Positions 53,191-62,604 of a DNA stretch of 64,000 nt are shown piece by piece. The first letter of the stretch is position 1. The number at the start of each line of letters is the position of its first letter. The notes beneath the pieces are model-generated. The model searched no databases. It was not told the DNA's origin and saw only the letters and a list, made by a program, of their open reading frames with translations. Position numbers and translations under genes: made by a program. Origin of the DNA: Marinobacter sp. THAF197a (GTDB lineage Bacteria > Pseudomonadota > Gammaproteobacteria > Pseudomonadales > Oleiphilaceae); NCBI RefSeq assembly GCF_009363275.1, contig NZ_CP045324.1, positions 1,426,001 through 1,490,000 of the forward strand. Direction: 5' to 3'.

Positions 53191-54125
53191 CCGATACGAC
53201 CTCCCGGACCCAGCAAGATACGCAGTGCGGCGGCAGGTTCCTGTTGAGTCAACACCGTGGCTGCCTGCACCCCGGAGGTGCGGAAGCAGTCGCCCAGTTG
53301 CTGTTCATGGGTGGCTACTTTTTCGCGCCATGCCCTCTGGAAGGCCGGGTTGGAGGCGTCGAACCAGATGGGGCCATCCGGGCCTGCAACGGCGAAACGC
53401 CCGCTAGTTGGTAACTCATTTTCCAGAGGGTCAAGAATACGGATGGCGCTGACGCTGTTGTGCCTGGCCAGTGCGCCCAACAGGCTGGTTGTTGTGTCTG
53501 TTACCGTCATGAAATCGCTGATCACAAAAATCCGACTGCCGGTATGGGCCACCCGGCGGGCCTCTGCCAGTGCGGTATCAAGCCGGTGTTCGTTAGCGGC
53601 GGACGGGGCGGGCGGTGAGTCCGACCGGTGCTGCAGGCCGGCCAGCTGGTCCAGCAGGCGCAGTACCGACTTCTGACGCCGTGCCGGGCGCAGTACTTCC
53701 AGTTTCTCGCTGTTGAACACCAGCCCACCTACCTGGTCGCCGGCCCACAACGCCAGCCAGGAGAGCAATGCTGTGAGCTGGGCACAACGTACCTGCTTAT
53801 AGGCGCCGGCACTGGCGAAAAACAGGGTTGGGCCCAGGTCAGCGATCAACAGAACCGGTCGCTCCCGTTCTTCTTCGTACAGTTTGGTATGGGGAGCCTG
53901 ACGCCGGGCGGTTACCCGCCAGTCGATACTCCGGATGTCGTCCCCGGGCTGATACTGACGAACTTCGGAAAAGGTCATTCCACGGCCTCGCTGGCGAGAT
54001 TGCCGGAGGCCAGACTGGCGGGACCGCACCGGCCGTGCCGAAGGCAGCTTCAGTGCCCGGGCGTCAGCCTGGAGCCGCACCAGCTCTTGCAAGGTGATGT
54101 GGGTGGCGGGAATTGCGTTAACCAT
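53187..54125 (-). CDS. DUF58 protein of the MoxR/Bat operon
   Basis: VWA-like cytoplasmic protein and usual partner of MoxR. It has 312 residues with the DUF58 core RGMTFSEVRQYQPGDDIRSI then DWRVTARR (about 48-74), followed by a VWA-like fold (VLLIADLGPTLFF; IFVISDFMT). It lies directly after moxR with a 32-base gap. Confidence 0.9.
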   Translation of the reverse strand: MVNAIPATHITLQELVRLQADARALKLPSARPVRSRQSGLRQSRQRGRGMTFSEVRQYQPGDDIRSIDWRVTARRQAPHTKLYEEERERPVLLIADLGPTLFFASAGAYKQVRCAQLTALLSWLALWAGDQVGGLVFNSEKLEVLRPARRQKSVLRLLDQLAGLQHRSDSPPAPSAANEHRLDTALAEARRVAHTGSRIFVISDFMTVTDTTTSLLGALARHNSVSAIRILDPLENELPTSGRFAVAGPDGPIWFDASNPAFQRAWREKVATHEQQLGDCFRTSGVQAATVLTQQEPAAALRILLGPGGRIG

Positions 54126-54157
54126 GCTGTCGTTACTGCCTCCTGCTGCAGGTAACT

Positions 54158-55120
54158 TCAGGCTGTCACCGGAACCTGGTCAATCAGTCTCTGGAGCACG
54201 GTGTCTGCGGTCATGCCTTCAGCCTCGGCTTCAAAGGTCAGCAAAATCCGGTGCCGAAGCACATCAAAGGCCATGGTCCGAACATCGTCTGGTGTGACGT
54301 AATCCCTGCCGTCCAGCCAGGCCAGGGCGCGGGCGCAGCGGTCCAGCGCAATGGTGCCGCGGGGGCTGGCGCCGAACGCGGTCCAGCGGGCCAGTTCCGG
54401 GTCCAGGCTGGCGGCATCCCGGGTGGCAAGAATCAGGGCTAACAGGTACTGCTCGACCGGTTCTGCCATGTAGATGTCCGATACCGCCTGGCGTGCAGAC
54501 ATCACCTGATCCTCTGTTAGACGAATGTCTACGTTCGGGATTCCCTGACGGTAGTCGCTGCGAGCAAGGTGCAGAATCTGTCTCTCGGCATCGGCAGACG
54601 GGTAGTGAATCACCACATGCATCAGGAAACGGTCGAGTTGGGCTTCCGGCAGCGGGTAGGTGCCTTCCTGCTCGATCGGGTTCTGGGTGGCCATCACCAT
54701 GAACAGTTTGGGTAATGCGAAGGTTTGCATGCCAACACTGATCTGGCGCTCACCCATGGCTTCCAGCAGGGCGGACTGAACCTTGGCTGGTGCGCGGTTG
54801 ATTTCATCGGCCAGTACCAGGTTGTGAAAGATGGGCCCGCGCTGGAACTCGAACAGGCCCGTCTCAGCCCGATAGATCTCGCTGCCTGTGACGTCGGAGG
54901 GCAGTAGATCCGGGGTGAACTGGATACGGTGGAAATCACCCTCAAGGTGGTCGGAGAGTGCTTTTACGGCGGTGGTTTTGGCCAGGCCGGGGGCGCCTTC
55001 CACCAGTAAATGGCCATCAGCCAGCAAGGCAATCAGCAGCCGGTCTACCAGTTTCTCCTGGCCGATGATGCGTTTTGCCAGTTGCTCACGGAGGTCACCA
55101 AACGTTTGCTGTAACGACAT
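54158..55120 (-). CDS. moxR: MoxR-type AAA+ ATPase of the Bat operon
   Basis: AAA+ chaperone thought to activate or remodel the VWA proteins encoded after it. It has 320 residues: Walker A GAPGLAKT (42-49), Walker B LADEINRAP (Asp105, Glu106), sensor I ATQNPIEQEG and sensor II region SPRGTIALDRCARALAW. Start is ATG 55120 (MSLQQTF); upstream codons to 55219 are not family-like. It is the first gene of the moxR-batD unit and diverges from gdhB. Confidence 0.93.
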   Translation of the reverse strand: MSLQQTFGDLREQLAKRIIGQEKLVDRLLIALLADGHLLVEGAPGLAKTTAVKALSDHLEGDFHRIQFTPDLLPSDVTGSEIYRAETGLFEFQRGPIFHNLVLADEINRAPAKVQSALLEAMGERQISVGMQTFALPKLFMVMATQNPIEQEGTYPLPEAQLDRFLMHVVIHYPSADAERQILHLARSDYRQGIPNVDIRLTEDQVMSARQAVSDIYMAEPVEQYLLALILATRDAASLDPELARWTAFGASPRGTIALDRCARALAWLDGRDYVTPDDVRTMAFDVLRHRILLTFEAEAEGMTADTVLQRLIDQVPVTA

Positions 55121-55285
55121 GAAATTCTTTGCTCTTGGTTCTTGATAGTCCAGCGGGCGCGGGACGAAATTCTGCGTAAGTAGTTGCCGCAGTTTTGGTG
55201 TCTGGCCGGCAAAAATCAAGGGCTTGACTATGCTTATGTGACGATACCCTGATTACGTTTATTTCACACAAACCAGAGGTTGGAT

Positions 55286-58200
55286 ATGAATGCGCTGACA
55301 ATCGCCAGCAAGGATCAGTTTTTTGAACAGTTGGCCGATGCGTTCTCAGAGAAGATTGCAAAGACCGAGGCGAAAAAGATCGCGGAATTCGCCCGACAGC
55401 ATTATGCGCATGTTCCTCTAGAGGAATTGGTGAGTCGCCGGTTTTCAGATACCTATGGTGCGATGCTTGCGGCGTGGCAGTTTATCCAGAAACGTAATGC
55501 CGAGGCGACACCTGTTTCAGTATTCAATCCCGATCTGGAAAGCGACGGATGGCAGTCCACTCATACCGTCATTTTCATCCTGCACCCTGACATTCCGTTT
55601 CTGATCGATTCGCTACGAATTGCTATTAATCAGCGTGAGATCGGGACGCACTCCATTCAATATTCCATCCTGAATGTGCAGCGGGACAAGGATGGCAAGC
55701 TCAAGAAGTTGTTATCCACTAAAAAGGCGACGGCCGGTGCCGCCTACGAATCGTTTATTGTCCTCGAGATAGACCGGCACAGCGCGCCGGAAGATCTGCG
55801 TAACCTTGAGGATGCCCTGCAGAATGTGCTCCACGAAGTGCGGATTGCCGTGGAGGATTTTCCGGTTGTCAAAAACAAGGTGAGTGAGATTCTTTCCGAA
55901 CTCGAGGCCACGACGGCTGGCATCAGTGACGAAGGAAAGCAGGAGGCGAAGGCCTTCCTGCAGTGGTTGGTGGAAGATCACTTTACGTTCCTGGGCTATG
56001 ACGAGTATGACTTCGCGAAGGACAAACAGGGCATGGTGGTCCGCCGGGTTGAAAATTCGGAGCTGGGCATTCTGAGGGTCAACAACGAACGCCCTGACAA
56101 GGTTCGCCTGAATGAGCTGCCCCAGCGAACCCGGCACGAGATGACCCGCACGGACGATATTTTCATCTTTGCCAAGTCGGCACAGCGTTCCCGGGTACAT
56201 CGCCCGGCGTACCCTGATTATATCGCGGTCAAGAAATTCAACAGCAAAGGTGAAGTGGTTGGTGAGCGCCGGTTCCTGGGGCTGTACACCGCCAGGGTAT
56301 ACAACGAGCGGCCCGATGAAATCCCCCTGCTGCGCCGCAAATTCCAGAGTGTCATGAAGCGCTCCGGTTTCCTGACCGATGACTACGCAGGCAAGGAGCT
56401 GGAGCAGATACTCACTCTGTATCCCCGAGACGAACTGTTCCAGATTGAAACCGATGAACTGTTGCGGGTGGCCAAGAATATCCTGTATATCCAGGAGCGC
56501 CGTCGAATTGAGCTGTTCATGCGCGAAGACGTCTACGGCCAGTTTGTGACCTGTCTGGCGTTCTTTCCCCGTGATATCTACAACACCGAGCTGCGCTTGA
56601 AGGTTGAGCAGGTACTGCTGGACCGGCTGGAAGCGGAAGACATCGAATTCGTTACCCACTTCTCCGAATCGGTGCTGGCCCGTGTACAGTTCACCATCCG
56701 GGTGCCGCAGGTTGAAAACCGGCAGCTGCCGCTGGCGGAAATCCGGGACAAGGTCATTGAACTGGCGCAATCCTGGCGTGATGGCCTGTATGAGGCGCTA
56801 AGTGAAGCCTACGGAGAGGAATACGGTAACGAGATGTACCGGGTCTGGGCCGGTGGCTTCCCAGCGAGCTATACCGATATGTTCTCTCCCCGGCGGGCGG
56901 CTATTGATTTGGAACACATTGTCGCCTCGGCCCGTAACGATGACCTGGCCATGAGTTTTTACCGGGCGCTGGAGGAAGACGAGAGCACCTTGCACTTCAA
57001 GCTGTTCTACCCGGATGAACCGCTGCCCCTCTCGGATGTGATGCCGATTTTCGACAATCTTGGCTTTCGTGTCATCGGAGAGCACCCTTTCGAGGTCATC
57101 GACCGTACCGGCAAGACGGTATGGATTCACGATTTCACCCTGCAGGCTCATTCCGGCAGCGTGGTCGACATTCATCGCATTCGCCCGATCTTCGAGGAGC
57201 TTTTCCGCCGGGTATGGCACGGTGAGGCGGAGAACGACGCCTTCAACCGGATGATGCTGTCGTCCTACATGAGCTGGAGGGAAATCGCGCTGTTGCGGAC
57301 TTACGCCCGCTATATGCGCCAGATCCGCTTCTCCAATAGTCAGACCTTTATCTCCAACACCCTGGTGAACCACGTCAATCTGACCCGGACACTGCTGGAG
57401 TTGTTTGAGATCCGTTTCAATCCGGACCGGTTCCAGAGCCGGGGCAAGTGCGAGGCAGCTCAGCAGAAGCTGGAAATTGAGTTCAATGCCGGCCTTGATG
57501 AAGTTGAGAACCTCAGTGAAGACCGGGTGCTGCGGCTGTTCATGGAACTGATGCAGGCCACGTTACGCACCAATTATTACCAGCCGGATGCCGACGGTCA
57601 GCCGAAGCCGTACATCAGCGTGAAGTTTGACCCAACCCGGATACCGGACATGCCGTTGCCCATGCCCATGTTCGAGATCTTCGTGTACTCGCCGAGGGTT
57701 GAGGGTGTGCACTTGCGTGGCGGTAAAGTGGCCCGTGGTGGCCTGCGCTGGTCCGACCGTTTCGAGGACTATCGCACTGAGATCCTGGGCCTGGTCAAGG
57801 CCCAGCAGGTGAAGAATGCCGTCATCGTGCCTGTTGGCGCGAAAGGCGGTTTTGTGGCCAAGCGCCTGCCAGATCCTTCGGACCGCGAGGCGTTCCAGGC
57901 GGAGGGTATTGCTGCCTACAAAACATTCATTCGCGGGCTGCTGGATATCACTGACAATCTGGTGGATTCGGCCATTGAGCCGCCGCAGCGGGTGATCCGT
58001 CACGATGACGATGATCACTATCTGGTGGTTGCTGCGGACAAAGGCACGGCGACCTTCTCGGACATTGCCAACGGATTGGCGGCCGAATACGGCTTCTGGA
58101 TGGGCGATGCGTTCGCCTCCGGCGGCAGTAATGGCTATGACCACAAGAAAATGGGCATCACTGCCCGGGGTGCCTGGGTGTCGGTTGAGCGGCACTTCCG

Positions 58201-60166
58201 CGAAATGGGCATCAACCCCGCGGTAGACGAATTTTCCGCCATTGGTATTGGCGACATGGCCGGCGACGTTTTCGGTAATGGATTGCTGTGCTCCGAGAAA
58301 ACACGGCTGGTAGCGGCCTTCAACCACATTCACATTTTCATCGATCCCAACCCGGATGCTGAAAGGAGCTTCAAGGAGCGTAAGCGGCTGTTTGAGTTAC
58401 CCCGTTCAGCCTGGACCGACTACGATGCCAAGCTGATTTCCAAGGGGGGTGGCGTATTCAGCCGGAGCGCCAAGTCCATTCCGGTCAGCCCGGAGATGAA
58501 AAAGCTGCTGGGTATCAAGGCCGACCGTGTTCCGCCCAATATGCTGATTAGCCACATTCTTAAGGCGGAAGTGGATCTGCTTTGGGTGGGTGGTATTGGC
58601 ACCTATGTGAAATCTGCCTCTGAAAGTCACTCCGATGTAGGCGACAAAGCCAACGATGGCCTTCGGGTCAACGGCGGTGAGCTGCGCTGCAAGGTGGTCG
58701 GAGAGGGCGGTAACCTGGGCTTTACCCAGCTCGGGCGCATCGAGTACGCCTTGAAAGGCGGTCGGCTGAATACCGATTTCATCGATAATTCTGGCGGTGT
58801 GGATTGCTCGGACCATGAAGTGAACATGAAGATCCTGCTCAATCGTGCGGTCGCCATGGGCGATCTCACCGGCAAGCAGCGCAATATCATGCTCGAAGAA
58901 ATGACCGACGATGTTTCCGCATTGGTGCTCAAGAATAACTACCGCCAGACCCAGGCCATCAGCATTGCCAGTATCGATACGGCGCCACGCCTGGAAGAGT
59001 ATCGCCGGCTGATGAATACCTTCGAGGGGCAGGGCAAGCTGAACCGGGATCTGGAGTTTCTGCCGGACGACGAAGCGTTGTCCGAACGCAAACTGGCCAA
59101 GAAGGGTCTGACCCGACCTGAATTGTCGGTGCTGATTTCCTATGTCAAAGGCGACCTGAAGCAGACCTTGATTGACAGCGACCTGCCGGATGACCCGCTG
59201 CTGGCCGGGGAAATGTACAAGGTGTTCCCGAAGGAACTCACCAAGCGGTTTTCCTCGGAGCTTGGCGAGCACCAGTTGCGGCGGGAGATCATCGCAACGC
59301 AGATTGCCAACGATATGGTTAACCACATGGGTATCACCTTTGTCGAGCGGCTGAACCAGTCAACGGGCGCGGATGCGGCATCCATTGCCCTGGCCTGGAT
59401 TATTGCCCGCGACGTCTTCCGCATTGACAACTGGTGGGACCGCATTGAAGCACTGGATTACCACGTGTCCGCCAGTTTGCAGATAGAACTGATGCAGGAC
59501 CTGATGCGCCTGATGCGACGGGCTGTGCGCTGGCTGCTTCGCAATCGCCGCGCAGAGCTCAATATCCAGAGCCATATGGAACGCTTTGCCGACAGCGTCT
59601 GGGCGATTACGTCCAGCCTGCCAGAGTACCTGGGTGAACAGGCTTGTGCCGTCTGGGAAAAACGCCATTCGGACCTGGCCAGTGCGGGCCTGCCAAAAGA
59701 CCTTGCCCAGGTACTGGCTGGTACCGGGTATCTGTACTCATCCCTGGGCATTATTGAAGCTCAGGAGGCAACCAGTATGCCACTCAAGACTGTGGCCAAC
59801 CTCTACTACGACTTGGGTGAGCGGCTTGATCTGAACTGGTTCGCCAACTCCATTGCGGTGCTGACACCGAATTCCCATTGGCAGGCGCTGGCCCGTGAGA
59901 GCTTCCGGGAAGATCTGGATTGGCAGCAACGGGCCCTGACGACGGGCGTCCTTAAGCTGGCCAGAAAACCCGAGGATGTCATGGACAGTGTGGACGCCTG
60001 GCAGGTGAAGCATCAGCCCATGATTGATCGCTGGAAAGCCATGCTGGCCGAGCTGAAGAGTGCCCGGGAGCCCGAATACGCAATGTTTTCAGTGGCTTTG
60101 CGGGAGCTGTTGGACCTGGCCCAGAGCACCATGCATCAGTCGCCCGAAGACGCCAAGACCAACTGA
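55286..60166 (+). CDS. gdhB: Large (180-kDa type) NAD-dependent glutamate dehydrogenase
   Basis: Converts glutamate to 2-oxoglutarate and ammonia with NAD. It has 1626 residues, the usual size of the class: long N-terminal regulatory ACT/PAS-like domains (about 1-700), catalytic domain with KVARGGLRWSDRFEDYRTE and the Lys motif VPVGAKGGFVAKRLP (about 850), then the NAD-binding region (GGIGTYVKS; VVGEGGNLGFTQLGR) and a C-terminal helical part. ATG 55286 follows AGAGG by six bases; TTG 55280 abuts that site. The 165-base region to moxR has TTGACT (55224) but no good -10. Confidence 0.95.
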   Translation: MNALTIASKDQFFEQLADAFSEKIAKTEAKKIAEFARQHYAHVPLEELVSRRFSDTYGAMLAAWQFIQKRNAEATPVSVFNPDLESDGWQSTHTVIFILHPDIPFLIDSLRIAINQREIGTHSIQYSILNVQRDKDGKLKKLLSTKKATAGAAYESFIVLEIDRHSAPEDLRNLEDALQNVLHEVRIAVEDFPVVKNKVSEILSELEATTAGISDEGKQEAKAFLQWLVEDHFTFLGYDEYDFAKDKQGMVVRRVENSELGILRVNNERPDKVRLNELPQRTRHEMTRTDDIFIFAKSAQRSRVHRPAYPDYIAVKKFNSKGEVVGERRFLGLYTARVYNERPDEIPLLRRKFQSVMKRSGFLTDDYAGKELEQILTLYPRDELFQIETDELLRVAKNILYIQERRRIELFMREDVYGQFVTCLAFFPRDIYNTELRLKVEQVLLDRLEAEDIEFVTHFSESVLARVQFTIRVPQVENRQLPLAEIRDKVIELAQSWRDGLYEALSEAYGEEYGNEMYRVWAGGFPASYTDMFSPRRAAIDLEHIVASARNDDLAMSFYRALEEDESTLHFKLFYPDEPLPLSDVMPIFDNLGFRVIGEHPFEVIDRTGKTVWIHDFTLQAHSGSVVDIHRIRPIFEELFRRVWHGEAENDAFNRMMLSSYMSWREIALLRTYARYMRQIRFSNSQTFISNTLVNHVNLTRTLLELFEIRFNPDRFQSRGKCEAAQQKLEIEFNAGLDEVENLSEDRVLRLFMELMQATLRTNYYQPDADGQPKPYISVKFDPTRIPDMPLPMPMFEIFVYSPRVEGVHLRGGKVARGGLRWSDRFEDYRTEILGLVKAQQVKNAVIVPVGAKGGFVAKRLPDPSDREAFQAEGIAAYKTFIRGLLDITDNLVDSAIEPPQRVIRHDDDDHYLVVAADKGTATFSDIANGLAAEYGFWMGDAFASGGSNGYDHKKMGITARGAWVSVERHFREMGINPAVDEFSAIGIGDMAGDVFGNGLLCSEKTRLVAAFNHIHIFIDPNPDAERSFKERKRLFELPRSAWTDYDAKLISKGGGVFSRSAKSIPVSPEMKKLLGIKADRVPPNMLISHILKAEVDLLWVGGIGTYVKSASESHSDVGDKANDGLRVNGGELRCKVVGEGGNLGFTQLGRIEYALKGGRLNTDFIDNSGGVDCSDHEVNMKILLNRAVAMGDLTGKQRNIMLEEMTDDVSALVLKNNYRQTQAISIASIDTAPRLEEYRRLMNTFEGQGKLNRDLEFLPDDEALSERKLAKKGLTRPELSVLISYVKGDLKQTLIDSDLPDDPLLAGEMYKVFPKELTKRFSSELGEHQLRREIIATQIANDMVNHMGITFVERLNQSTGADAASIALAWIIARDVFRIDNWWDRIEALDYHVSASLQIELMQDLMRLMRRAVRWLLRNRRAELNIQSHMERFADSVWAITSSLPEYLGEQACAVWEKRHSDLASAGLPKDLAQVLAGTGYLYSSLGIIEAQEATSMPLKTVANLYYDLGERLDLNWFANSIAVLTPNSHWQALARESFREDLDWQQRALTTGVLKLARKPEDVMDSVDAWQVKHQPMIDRWKAMLAELKSAREPEYAMFSVALRELLDLAQSTMHQSPEDAKTN

Positions 60167-60231
60167 CTATTGCGTTATGCCGTTGATTCCCGTTCAATCC
60201 CGGGCGGGAATCAATGCCGGGAGACGTGTGA

Positions 60232-60909
60232 ATGCCACACCTGCAACATTTATTGGAGAAAAACCGTGCCTGGGCAGACGGTATCAAAGCGGGCGATCCG
60301 AAGTTTTTCGAGCGCCTGAAAAACCAGCAGGCACCGGAATATCTCTGGATCGGGTGTGCAGACAGCCGGGTGCCGGCCAACCAGATTGTCGATCTTATGC
60401 CGGGGGAATTGTTCGTCCACCGCAATGTGGCGAACGTTGTGGTGCATACGGATTTTAATTGCCTGTCGGTGCTTCAGTTTGCGATTGACGTGCTGAAGGT
60501 CAAACACATCATGGTTGTTGGCCACTATGGTTGCGGTGGGGTGCGTGCAGCGCTGCTGAACGAGGGCTTCGGCCTAATTTCAAACTGGCTGCGCCATGTA
60601 CAGGATGTTCGGGACCGCCACCAGTCCGTTCTGGATGCCTTGCCGACGGTTGAGGACCGGGTGGACCGCCTGTGCGAACTGAACGTGTTGGAACAAGTAG
60701 CCCACGTGTGCCAGAACAATATTCTCCTGGAGGCATGGCGCCGTGGCCAACCCCTGACCGTTCATGGATTTGTCTACGATGTGGCTGATGGCCTGCTGCG
60801 CGACATGGGGCTGGCGATCACCGGTGAAGAGGAGCGGGAGAAGGTTCGTCAGAAAAACCTTCAGGCGCTGGTGGAGCGACCCGTTCGGTCAGGTCGTCAA
60901 AAAACATGA
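60232..60909 (+). CDS. can: Beta-class carbonic anhydrase
   Basis: Interconverts CO2 and bicarbonate. It has 225 residues. Zinc ligands and the Asp-Arg dyad are Cys42, Asp44, Arg46 (GCADSRVPA), His98 and Cys101 (VGHYGCGGVRAAL). It lies 65 bases after gdhB. Bicarbonate supply next to a glutamate catabolic enzyme may be incidental. Its stop codon lies in the first of three dyads before the next gene. Confidence 0.95.
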   Translation: MPHLQHLLEKNRAWADGIKAGDPKFFERLKNQQAPEYLWIGCADSRVPANQIVDLMPGELFVHRNVANVVVHTDFNCLSVLQFAIDVLKVKHIMVVGHYGCGGVRAALLNEGFGLISNWLRHVQDVRDRHQSVLDALPTVEDRVDRLCELNVLEQVAHVCQNNILLEAWRRGQPLTVHGFVYDVADGLLRDMGLAITGEEEREKVRQKNLQALVERPVRSGRQKT

Positions 60910-61015
60910 CACCTTAAATGTCAAAAAGTGTCAAAGAATCGTGACGAGCGTCACTTGTTGACCCTTGGCGTCATCACAGATGGTCACCCCTGTGTTTGGT
61001 ACAGTAGTTACTGTA
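60907..61015 (+). promoter_or_regulatory. Three DNA dyads before the 57-residue gene
   Basis: TGACA-N7-TGTCA (60907-60923), GTGACG-AG-CGTCAC (60941-60954) and TACAGTA-GT-TACTGTA (61000-61015) are each perfect inverted repeats within 110 bases. The third lies about 20 bases before the ribosome site GGGAGGTG and is the most operator-like. They may bind one or more transcription factors; I do not recognise the sites. Confidence 0.5.
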
Positions 61016-61033
61016 GTAATGAGGGAGGTGACC

Positions 61034-61207
61034 ATGAAAGAACTGATGCAAAAGGCGCTGAGTGCAATCGAAGCTCGCAGAAACGCGGCCACGACCATGA
61101 GCAGTAATCGGCAGGACAGCAAGCGAAGCGAACCCCGCCCCCAGGAAGACTGGGGAATGTCACCGGAAGATGCACTGCGTGTCGGCACCGTTGCTCGATA
61201 CAAGTAA
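61034..61207 (+). CDS. 57-residue protein of unknown function
   Basis: I do not recognise this protein. It starts MKELMQKALSAIEARRNAA, an amphipathic helix, has a central charged Arg/Ser/Gln region, and ends WGMSPEDALRVGTVARYK. ATG 61034 follows GGGAGGTG at good distance; longer in-frame codons from 60965 cross the dyads. Strong ribosome site, upstream dyads and a strong terminator right after it support a real, separately controlled gene. Confidence 0.65.
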   Translation: MKELMQKALSAIEARRNAATTMSSNRQDSKRSEPRPQEDWGMSPEDALRVGTVARYK

Positions 61208-61264
61208 GGCCTTCACCAGGTGCCCACTGGTGTTCTGATTTACTGCTCCGTTTCCCTTTCTGAT

Positions 61265-61305
61265 AAAGCCCTGATGTGCCGCGATGGCAGACTCAGGGCT
61301 TTTTT
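61265..61305 (+). terminator. Rho-independent terminator
   Basis: AAAGCCCTGA (61265-61274) pairs with TCAGGGCTTT (61293-61302), with an inner TGCC/GGCA stem, followed by TTTTTT. A smaller hairpin CACCAG/CTGGTG (61214-61232) precedes it. It ends the transcript of the 57-residue gene. Confidence 0.88.
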
Positions 61306-61351
61306 CCGGTTAGCATAACGCCTTTTACGATCTCCAACGGGCTTGCTATCC

Positions 61352-62419
61352 ATGTCTGCACTGACCAATACCCACGACGTTCTTCTTCGTAACCGCGATC
61401 TGTTACAGGGACGGCTTGCCTTACTGGGTGTTACCGAGCCTCTTGTATTGTCCCAATGTGGTGACAGTGGCCTGGCCATGAGTGAGCATGCGGGCGTATA
61501 CAGCGCACTGGCACAGCGGTCTGGCTGGAAGGCCTGTTTTGGCTACGACACCGATGGTCTGGCCGCCGCAGATTACGACACGGTTGTGGTTTTTCTGCCC
61601 AAGGCCCGGGCGGAGCTGGCTTTGCGCCTGACAATGGCTCGGTTTCTGGGTTGTGAAGGCGCCAGGTTGGTGCTGATTGGCGAGAAGAAAGAAGGCATCG
61701 GTGGTGCGGTCAAACAGTTCAACGAAGTGGCTTCCGATACGGGCAAGGTGGACAGTGCCCGGCATTGTCAGGTCTGGGTCGGCACCAATAGTCAGCCCCT
61801 GTCGGTGTTTGATGTTCGTGAATGGATCAGCTGGAGCCAGCTCGAGTGTGCAGGCGTTGAAATCGCCGTGGCTGGACTGCCGGGGGTATTCAGTGAAGGG
61901 GAGCTGGATGCGGGCACGCGGATGCTGCTTGAAACCCTGGCGGAGTCGCCCTTGAAGGCTGAGCGCGTGCTCGACTTTGCCTGTGGCGCCGGCGTGATCG
62001 GTAGCTGGTTGCAGGGCTTTGCCAAACGGCAGGGGCGCTCACCGGTGACAGTGGACGGCGTGGATGTCCAGGCCCAGGCTGTGCTTTGTTCCGAAGCCAC
62101 CTATGCCAGGGCAGGCCTGGATGGCCAGATCTACGCTGCCGACGGGCTTTCGACCCTTGAAGGGCGGTGGCAGGCGGTAGTGACCAATCCGCCGTTCCAC
62201 AGCGGGGTCAAAACCGACACGTCCATGACCGAGCAGTTTCTCCGGGATGTGGCTGGTCACCTGGTGCCCGGAGGGGAGTTGCGACTGGTGGCAAACAGTT
62301 TCCTGCCCTATGAGGGCGACATCCAGCGGCATATCGGGCCGGTAGAGCGACTGGCTCAGGATCGTCGCTTTACGGTTTATCGGGCTTTTCGCCGCGCCAG
62401 TGCCGGGTTGCGCCCATAA
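61352..62419 (+). CDS. rsmC: RsmC-like 16S rRNA guanine methyltransferase
   Basis: SAM-dependent methyltransferase expected to make m2G1207 of 16S rRNA. It has 355 residues with an RsmC-type N-terminal domain and a C-terminal MTS domain: motif I region LDFACGAGVIGSW (about 207-218) and catalytic NPPFHSG (279 on). ATG 61352 is preferred to TTG 61343; no strong ribosome site is visible. RlmG, which has the same fold, follows downstream, and the two could be confused; the NPPFHSG motif and N-terminal part favour RsmC here. Confidence 0.85.
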   Translation: MSALTNTHDVLLRNRDLLQGRLALLGVTEPLVLSQCGDSGLAMSEHAGVYSALAQRSGWKACFGYDTDGLAAADYDTVVVFLPKARAELALRLTMARFLGCEGARLVLIGEKKEGIGGAVKQFNEVASDTGKVDSARHCQVWVGTNSQPLSVFDVREWISWSQLECAGVEIAVAGLPGVFSEGELDAGTRMLLETLAESPLKAERVLDFACGAGVIGSWLQGFAKRQGRSPVTVDGVDVQAQAVLCSEATYARAGLDGQIYAADGLSTLEGRWQAVVTNPPFHSGVKTDTSMTEQFLRDVAGHLVPGGELRLVANSFLPYEGDIQRHIGPVERLAQDRRFTVYRAFRRASAGLRP

Positions 62420-62442
62420 AAAAAGCCCCTGGGGTAAGGGGC
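62418..62442 (-). terminator. Rho-independent terminator on the minus strand
   Basis: On the minus strand GCCCCT-TACCCC-AGGGGC forms a hairpin that is followed by seven T (the A-run at 62418-62424). On the + strand no U-run follows, so it works only for minus-strand transcription, although both flanking genes are on the + strand. Confidence 0.6.
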
Positions 62443-62530
62443 AAAAGTGTATCTCCGGAAAAGTGCCGTTCGTCCGGGCATGAAGAGCCGGACTACGTAA
62501 CCGGAAAGGGTGTTCGGCGTGAACAGTTTT
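62418..62530 (-). ncRNA. Candidate minus-strand small RNA
   Basis: Reading toward the minus-strand terminator, a compact structured stretch of about 110 bases appears, with a strong hairpin GTCCGG/CCGGAC (62472-62477 with 62488-62493) and two near-repeats CCGGAAAA(G)TG and CCGGAAAGGGTG. The minus frame runs on through the terminator and is not a gene. The 5' end is unknown and no clear promoter is seen; the upper limit is a guess. Confidence 0.3.
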
Positions 62531-62604
62531 AACTTAGGATTATTTTCTAGAGTAAACAGCCTAAAACCGGTCATTTTCATCAAACCTGAAACAGAGTGCC
62601 CAAA

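Noticed and set aside
55224..55250. TTGACT...TACCCT as sigma-70 promoter of gdhB
   Set aside because: Spacer is 15 and the -10 matches only half; not strong enough to call.
62377..62583. 68-residue minus-strand frame
   Set aside because: Reads through the minus-strand terminator and into the end of rsmC; unlikely to be translated.
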